A stretch of DNA of 9,766 bases from contig DATBYW010000189.1 of NCBI GenBank assembly GCA_036513515.1, positions 1 through 9,766 on the forward strand, written 5' to 3'. The DNA comes from Nephthysia sp036513515. GTDB lineage: Bacteria > Chloroflexota > Dormibacteria > Dormibacterales > Dormibacteraceae. The translations under genes were made by a program, and so were the position numbers. Below, piece after piece: positions 5,710-9,766 of this stretch (position 1 is the first letter of the stretch; the number at the start of each line of letters is the position of its first letter). The notes under the pieces are model-generated. The model was not told the DNA's origin. It did not search any database and saw nothing but the letters and a program-made list of their open reading frames with translations.

Positions 5710-6596
5710 TCGGGGAGCGGCGCCGCGCCCGGCCCGACCGCCCGGTCCAGATCGACCCCGGCGTCGGCGAAGCCCTCGGCGGGGAGGACCTCACGGAGGC
5801 GCAGTCCCGACGATCCGCCTCGCACCCGATCTCTTGGGTATCCGAAGGAGACCTCCTCGAAGCGCACCCCGTCGCGCCAGGTCGTCCCGGGCAAGTGCAG
5901 GTGTCCGCTGACCACGACCCGGGCTCGAAAGCGCCGGTGCCAGTCCTCGGTCGCGCGGCTGCCGCACCAGAGCGAGAACATCGGTATCCGCGCAAGGACG
6001 GCGGGTTCCAGGCGCAGCGGAAAGTGCGAGATGGGGACCAACCGGTAACGCTCCGGCACCTCTGCCAGGCGGCGAGCGCTGAGCTGGAGCCGGGCCTCAC
6101 ACCAGGCTTCGCGGCTCGGGTGAGGGTCGGGATGGAGGAGCAGCTCGTCGCCGCAGAGGACGCCGGAGCCGGCTGCCCGGGCGACGGCCTGCTCCTTTGA
6201 GAGGCCGGGGGGCCGGAAGCTGTAGTCGTAGAGCAGGAACAGAGGGGCCAGCACCGTGGGTTCCTCGCCGGGCGCCCGCCAGACCGGGTAGGGATCCTCG
6301 GGGGTGAGCACGCCCAGGCCTCGGCACATATCTACCAGCTCCTGGTATCGCTCCTCGCCGCGAGTGTGGTGAGGATCTCCTGGCAATGTCCAGAGCTCGT
6401 GGTTTCCCGGCACCCAGATCACCTTCTGGAAGCGATCGCGCAGGCGTTCGATGGCCCAGCGGACGTCCTCGAACCGCTCCCCGACGTCGCCGGCCACGAT
6501 CAGCCAGTCCTCCGGCCGAGCGGCCATGCCGGCGACCGCCTGGCGGTTGTCCGGGCTTCCGACGTGCAGATCGCTCACCGCGTAGAGCTTGCTCAC
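5706..6596 (-). CDS. pptH: Metallophosphoesterase, PptH-like phosphopantetheinyl hydrolase
   Basis: Calcineurin-like dinuclear-metal phosphoesterase of 296 aa. Motifs: SDLH (8-11, D9/H11), AGDVGER (35-41, D37), PGNHELW (63-69, N65/H66), SHFPL (190-194, H191) and GHLHLPGTTW (231-240, H232/H234). Beyond these it shares long stretches with M. tuberculosis Rv2795c (PptH) as I recall it: PEDWLIVAGDV, RFQKVIWVPGNHELWT, LFLLYDYSF, FSLWCG and DGVRFEEVSFGYPR. PptH removes 4'-phosphopantetheine from carrier proteins, opposing PptT, and its gene is adjacent to pptT there as here. The start is GTG at 6596 (MSKLYAVSDLH), placing the first metal motif at residue 9 as expected; no Shine-Dalgarno is visible. 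It is slightly shorter at the C-terminus than the mycobacterial protein (about 324 aa). The hydrolase activity is inferred from similarity and gene order. Confidence 0.9.
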   Translation of the reverse strand: MSKLYAVSDLHVGSPDNRQAVAGMAARPEDWLIVAGDVGERFEDVRWAIERLRDRFQKVIWVPGNHELWTLPGDPHHTRGEERYQELVDMCRGLGVLTPEDPYPVWRAPGEEPTVLAPLFLLYDYSFRPPGLSKEQAVARAAGSGVLCGDELLLHPDPHPSREAWCEARLQLSARRLAEVPERYRLVPISHFPLRLEPAVLARIPMFSLWCGSRATEDWHRRFRARVVVSGHLHLPGTTWRDGVRFEEVSFGYPRDRVRGGSSGLRLREVLPAEGFADAGVDLDRAVGPGAAPLPE

Positions 6597-6622
6597 GCAC
6601 GACTATTCTCAGCGACCCGGGG

Positions 6623-6628
6623 ATTATC
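6623..6628 (-). promoter_or_regulatory. Possible -10 element upstream of pptH
   Basis: The 68-nt gap between the DUF1206 gene and pptH contains the palindrome GGATTATCC (6621-6629), which on the minus strand offers GATAAT about 26 nt before the GTG start. No matching -35 is apparent. pptH may instead be read through from the DUF1206 gene; no clear terminator with a T-run lies between them. Confidence 0.25.
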
Positions 6629-6664
6629 CGAAGGAGAGCGGAGCGGCGCCGGACGGGGTCGCCC

Positions 6665-7582
6665 TCAGGCTTGCCGAGATCGGCCGGCGCGCCCGCCGGC
6701 GCGCCCTCTGGGCATCCGCATCCAGCGAGAGGCGGCGAGGCTGTACAGCCCCAGCCCGAGGAAGCCCAGCGCGATCAGCCCCAGCAGGAGCCGGCCGGCC
6801 GGCTGCTGAGCGAGGGCGTTGAAGGCCCCCACGATGCCCTTGGCCTGCTTGGGATCGTGAAAGAGCGCTGCCTGGAGCACGAACCAGCCGATGACCACGC
6901 AGACCAGGCCGTAGGCGGCGGCCCCCAGGCGACCGAGGGTCTTGGCGGTGGCGCGCTCCTTCTCGGTCATCTGCTCCTCCTGCAGGTCCTTCTTGTAGGA
7001 GGAACGGAAGCCCTGCACCACGATAGCGATGCCGGCGCCGATCGCCACCAGCCCGGCGACCACTATGAGCACCTGGCCGAAGGGATGATCGAGCGCGGCC
7101 GCCGTGGCCTTCGGCACCGTCGAGTCCGAGTCGGAGCCGGACCGGCCGGAGGCAAGCTGCACACAGAAGAGGAGGAGGGCCGCGTAGCCGATGCCGCGAG
7201 CGGCGAAAGCCAGCCGCCGGCCCCAGCCCTCATCGGCGTCGGGCCCCCGGAACGGGTCGAAGATGGCACAGAAGAAGTTCCACAGCGCATGGCCGCCCAG
7301 CGCCACTGCGATCGCGATCACGAGCACGCCGCCCCACGGGTCGCCAAGGGTGCTGGTGAGCATCCGAAGGATTCCCCGCTGATCGGTCGCTCCGCTTACT
7401 CCCACGGCGAGGCCCATCGCCAGCGCACCCATGGTCAGGTACAGCAGACCCTTCACGATCCAGCCGGCGCGGGCCGCCCACTCCAGGGCGGGGCTGCCTG
7501 CAGCCTTCTCCGCCCCCTGCTCCGCCGCCTGGCCCGCCTCGCCGGCCCTGGCTTTTCCCCGCTCGGCTGTTTCGACCCCCAT
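6665..7582 (-). CDS. DUF1206 six-helix membrane protein
   Basis: 305 aa from the ATG at 7582; an in-frame TTG 9 nt upstream is less likely. A charged Ala/Glu/Lys-rich N-terminus (1-33) precedes three repeats of about 70 residues, each with two hydrophobic helices: about 43-62 and 84-104, 127-144 and 170-190, 219-239 and 262-284. Each repeat starts with an Ala/Gly-Arg-x-Gly-type helix cap: ARAGWIVKGLLYL, AARGIGYAALLLF, GRLGAAAYGLVCV. This threefold arrangement is the hallmark of DUF1206, an integral-membrane family with no established function. The loop after the fourth helix (193-212) is strongly charged. The C-terminal tail (GRAGGRAGRSRQA) is basic and comes from a perfect 12-bp tandem duplication. 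The gene is divergent from the DUF72 gene and 68 nt upstream of pptH on the same strand, so it may lead that operon. Confidence 0.9.
   Translation of the reverse strand: MGVETAERGKARAGEAGQAAEQGAEKAAGSPALEWAARAGWIVKGLLYLTMGALAMGLAVGVSGATDQRGILRMLTSTLGDPWGGVLVIAIAVALGGHALWNFFCAIFDPFRGPDADEGWGRRLAFAARGIGYAALLLFCVQLASGRSGSDSDSTVPKATAAALDHPFGQVLIVVAGLVAIGAGIAIVVQGFRSSYKKDLQEEQMTEKERATAKTLGRLGAAAYGLVCVVIGWFVLQAALFHDPKQAKGIVGAFNALAQQPAGRLLLGLIALGFLGLGLYSLAASRWMRMPRGRAGGRAGRSRQA
6683..6706. repeat. 12-bp perfect tandem repeat in the DUF1206 3' end
   Basis: GCCGGCGCGCCC occurs twice head to tail. It keeps the reading frame and encodes a duplicated Gly-Arg-Ala-Gly unit in the basic tail. Each unit contains the palindrome GGCGCGCC, so the mRNA can form a very stable stem just before the stop codon. 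Confidence 0.7.
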
Positions 7583-7596
7583 TGTTATCAAGAAAG

Positions 7597-7602
7597 CTTA
7601 TA
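7597..7602 (-). promoter_or_regulatory. -10 element of the DUF1206 gene
   Basis: On the minus strand TATAAG lies 14 nt before the ATG at 7582, in the 82-nt gap between divergent genes, which is locally more AT-rich than the coding DNA. A start about 7 nt downstream of it would leave a 5' leader of only about 8 nt, consistent with the missing Shine-Dalgarno. GCTTAT is repeated at 7596-7601 and 7605-7610 (9-bp period), overlapping the element. A -35 (TGGACG, 15-nt spacing) is weak. Confidence 0.5.
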
Positions 7603-7660
7603 CCGCTTATGGGGTTTCGTCCACCCGGCCGCAGCCGCCAGACGGGGGCGCCACCGCGCG

Positions 7661-7666
7661 TACCCT
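7661..7666 (+). promoter_or_regulatory. Possible -10 element for leaderless DUF72 mRNA
   Basis: TACCCT fits the TAnnnT pattern and ends 7 nt before the ATG at 7674. That would place the transcription start at the initiation codon itself. No Shine-Dalgarno precedes that ATG. No -35 was recognised, so support is modest. Confidence 0.3.
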
Positions 7667-7673
7667 CTGCTGG

Positions 7674-8684
7674 ATGGAGAAGCCGCAGGACCCGCACGAT
7701 CCGGGCTTTGAGCTGGCGGGTGAGCACGCCTCTCCCCTCGCCGGCGTGGCCAGCAGCCCGATCCAGGTCGCCGGGGGAGGCGCGGTCCGCACCGGGACTG
7801 CCTCCTGGACAGACCCGACGATGACCGCCAAGGGCGTCTTCTACCCGGACGACGCCAGGACCGCCGAGGATAGGCTCCGCTACTACGCGACGCTCTTCCC
7901 GGTGGTGGAGGTGGACGCCACCTACTACGCCCTACCCCGCGAGCAGCAGGCGCAGCTGTGGGCGGAGCGGACGCCCGACGATTTCGTATTCGACATCAAG
8001 GCCCACGCCTTGATGACCGGCCAGCCGAGCGAGCTGAAGCGCCTGCCCAAGGACATCCGCGAAGCGCTCCCCGAAGATCTCCAGGCGAAGACCCGCGTTT
8101 ACGGCAAGGATCTGCCGGCCGAGGTCTACGACGAGGTCTGGAACTCATTCCTCCGTGGCGTGCGGCCCCTCAAGGACGCAGGCAAGCTGGGGGCGGTCTT
8201 CCTCCAGTTTCCCCGCTGGATCTTCCCCTCCAACGAGGCGCGTGACCAGATCCTGGATGCCAAAAGACGGCTGGGAGACATTCTGCTCACTGTGGAGTTT
8301 CGCCACGGATCCTGGTTCAACGAGAAGAATGCCGAGCGCACGCTCCGCTTTCTGAGCGACAACCGCATCCCCTACGTGATCGTTGACGAACCGCAGGGCT
8401 TCAAGAGCTCGGTTCCCCCCGTGGCCGCCGTGACGTCGCCAGAGCTGGCCGTGTTCCGGTTTCACGGGCGGCGTAAGGACACCTGGGAGAAGCAGAACAT
8501 CCCGCCCAGCGAGCGGTTCAGGTACCTCTACGACGAGGATGAGCTGGCGGACTGGGCGCCCAGGATCGCGGAGGCCGCGCGCTCGGCCAGAGAGACCCAC
8601 GCGATCATGAACAACTGCTCGGGCAACTACGGGACCACAAACGCCCAGCAGATAGCGGATCTCCTGAAGCAGTACCAGGCCTGA
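7674..8684 (+). CDS. DUF72 (YecE-like) family protein
   Basis: 336 aa, TIM-barrel-like DUF72 fold whose biochemical activity is not established. Conserved blocks in order: VRTGTASWTD (38-47), a FYPDDARTAEDRLRYYATLFPVVEVDATYYALP region (56-88), FDIKAHALMTG (106-116), LGAVFLQFP (172-180), VEFRHGSW (207-214), VFRFHGR (260-266) and the C-terminal NNCSGNYGTTNA (313-324), the family's usual Asn-rich ending. The first in-frame ATG after the antisense gene is at 7674, giving about 37 residues before the core. Typical DUF72 proteins begin only a few residues before the 'GTSxW' strand, so a later GTG start cannot be excluded. No Shine-Dalgarno sequence is present. It is divergent from the DUF1206 gene and convergent with the EamA transporter 49 nt away. 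No truncation seen. Confidence 0.9.
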   Translation: MEKPQDPHDPGFELAGEHASPLAGVASSPIQVAGGGAVRTGTASWTDPTMTAKGVFYPDDARTAEDRLRYYATLFPVVEVDATYYALPREQQAQLWAERTPDDFVFDIKAHALMTGQPSELKRLPKDIREALPEDLQAKTRVYGKDLPAEVYDEVWNSFLRGVRPLKDAGKLGAVFLQFPRWIFPSNEARDQILDAKRRLGDILLTVEFRHGSWFNEKNAERTLRFLSDNRIPYVIVDEPQGFKSSVPPVAAVTSPELAVFRFHGRRKDTWEKQNIPPSERFRYLYDEDELADWAPRIAEAARSARETHAIMNNCSGNYGTTNAQQIADLLKQYQA

Positions 8685-8733
8685 TAGGGAAGGGGTGTTC
8701 TGGCCCTTGCCGATCTAAGAAAGCCGACCGGAC

Positions 8734-9639
8734 CTATTGCTTCGCCGCCACGGCCTGCGCTGGATTCTTCCGGGTCGCCAACGCCACGCCTGATGCCGCG
8801 ATCGCCATGCCGACCCAGCCCAGCGGGGGCATCTGCTCCCCCAGCACCAATAGCGCGATCAGTCCGGCCACCGGCGGCACCAGGAAGAAGAGGGCCGAGA
8901 CGCGCGCAGCGTCCCCACGCCGGATCATCGCCAGGAGCAGGCTGATGGAGATCAACGAGTTGGCCAGCGCAAGGTAAGCGAGGGCCGCGCCGAACCGCAG
9001 CGTCGGATGCAGGCGCAGGCGTTCCACGGCGTACGCAACGGGCAGTAGCACCAGGAACGCGATCGCGAACTGCACCAGGTTGGCCGAAACCGGGTGCGCA
9101 TCTACGCCGAAACGCCGTTCGTAAAGCGTTCCGGTCGTTATCGCAAGCAGCGCCCCCGCCGCCCCCATCACGCCCAGCGGCGAGGCCCGGATGTCGCCCC
9201 GCGTCACGATCACAAGGGCGGCGCCGCCCAGCCCCAACGCCAACCCGGCCCATCGAGCGGTGCCGACGTGCTCCCCGGTCAGGCGAGGCACGGCCAGCGC
9301 TACCAGGATCGGCTGCAGCGACGCGATCAGCGCCACGCCCGTCGCGGAGGTTCCCAGTTCGAGTGAGATGTTGATCAGGGCGAAATACAGGACCTGTATC
9401 AGCAGCGCCACTGCGACGAGGTGACCCCAGACCGCTCGGCGCTCGGGAAATGGGGGCCTCAACGCCAGAACCAGCGGCGACAGCACCGCCAACACCACCA
9501 GGTATCGGGCGACAAGGAATGTCAGCGGGCCGCTGTCAAGCAGGCCCAACCTGACGGCGGTGAAACCGCCCGACCAGAGAACGACGAATATGACTGGCCC
9601 TAGCCGGAGAAGCAGCTGGTCGTTGAGCCGGTCACGCAT
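8734..9639 (-). CDS. EamA/DMT-superfamily transporter
   Basis: Predicted inner-membrane exporter or permease of the drug/metabolite transporter superfamily; the substrate (amino acid, metabolite or drug) cannot be read from sequence. The 301 aa match the normal family length. Two EamA repeats are visible: residues 12-145 (start GPVIFVVLWSGGFTAVRLGL, the typical first-helix motif; end WAGLALGLGGAALVIV) and 155-288 (start LGVMGAAGALLAITTGTLYERR; end WVGMAIAASGVALATRK). Ten hydrophobic helices can be counted. LGEQMPPLGWVGMAI and SALFFLVPPVAGLIALLVLGE are standard signatures of the second repeat. The ATG at 9639 gives a normal 11-residue lead before helix 1; GGAAGG is only 1 nt upstream, too close for a good ribosome-binding site. 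It stands alone on the minus strand, converging with the DUF72 gene across a 49-nt gap with only a weak, bulged stem (AAGGG/CCCTT). Confidence 0.93.
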   Translation of the reverse strand: MRDRLNDQLLLRLGPVIFVVLWSGGFTAVRLGLLDSGPLTFLVARYLVVLAVLSPLVLALRPPFPERRAVWGHLVAVALLIQVLYFALINISLELGTSATGVALIASLQPILVALAVPRLTGEHVGTARWAGLALGLGGAALVIVTRGDIRASPLGVMGAAGALLAITTGTLYERRFGVDAHPVSANLVQFAIAFLVLLPVAYAVERLRLHPTLRFGAALAYLALANSLISISLLLAMIRRGDAARVSALFFLVPPVAGLIALLVLGEQMPPLGWVGMAIAASGVALATRKNPAQAVAAKQ

Positions 9640-9710
9640 CCCTTCCAGAATGACGACGGCAGCCGATGTCCCGCGTGGTAAGCCGTCCTCTCTACCGTTG
9701 CTCCTGCAGA

Positions 9711-9766
9711 TCAGAAGGCGTCGGTGCGCCGGCCGACCGCGCCGCGGGCGCTGAAGGACTCCAGTG
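9711..9766 (-). CDS. Possible 3' end of a truncated minus-strand gene
   Basis: Reading in from the right edge on the minus strand, one frame gives LESFSARGAVGRRTDAF followed by TGA at 9711-9713. Codon third positions in it are nearly all G or C, as in the genes here, and it would end 71 nt before the EamA start on the same strand. Only about 18 codons are inside the window, so neither the gene nor its family can be confirmed. In the gap 9640-9710 I see no clear promoter. Confidence 0.3.
   Translation of the reverse strand, partial: LESFSARGAVGRRTDAF

Noticed and set aside
6386..7711. 441-codon plus-strand open frame antisense to pptH and the DUF1206 gene.
   Set aside because: Long antisense frames are common in high-GC DNA. 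Its translation is low-complexity, while the opposite strand encodes recognisable protein families over the same span.
1..9766. CRISPR array, tRNA, rRNA, prophage or toxin-antitoxin genes.
   Set aside because: No regularly spaced repeats, no cloverleaf-like sequence and no matching protein families were found on either strand.

Overview
The window is a high-GC (roughly two thirds G+C), gene-dense bacterial segment. Gene content (phosphoketolase/acetate kinase pair, mycobacterial-type PptH/PptT pair, DUF1206 and DUF72 proteins) and the many starts without a Shine-Dalgarno sequence suggest a Terrabacteria-type soil bacterium, for example an actinobacterium or a Chloroflexota/Dormibacterota relative. 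The phylum cannot be fixed from this sequence alone. There are no rRNA or tRNA genes, CRISPR arrays, transposases or phage genes.

Left block, + strand (37-3542): xfp (phosphoketolase) and a compact acetate kinase (ackA) lie 8 nt apart as an operon. Together they convert xylulose-5-P or fructose-6-P through acetyl phosphate to acetate with ATP formation. The 147-nt spacer after ackA contains two perfect hairpins and separates it from convergent minus-strand genes.

Middle block, minus strand (3690-7582), read right to left: a six-TM DUF1206 membrane protein; a PptH-like metallophosphoesterase overlapping a PptT-like 4'-phosphopantetheinyl transferase through an ATGATGA junction; a 13-codon mini-ORF with a perfect AAGGAGG ribosome-binding site; a hairpin-rich 148-nt stretch; a proline-tract DUF4190-like membrane protein; and a small exported beta-rich protein of unknown function. 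The PptH/PptT pair is the clearest functional unit: one enzyme installs 4'-phosphopantetheine on acyl/peptidyl carrier proteins and the other (known from Mycobacterium tuberculosis) removes it.

Right block: a DUF72 (YecE-like) protein on the + strand, divergent from the DUF1206 gene across an 82-nt promoter region; a convergent EamA/DMT-family transporter on the minus strand; and, at the right edge, what may be the last codons of another minus-strand gene.

The items most worth a second look are the translationally coupled pptH-pptT pair, probably outside the mycobacteria, and the 13-aa ORF with its ideal ribosome-binding site between pptT and the DUF4190 gene, followed immediately by a series of hairpins. 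No wholly new multi-gene system is evident.
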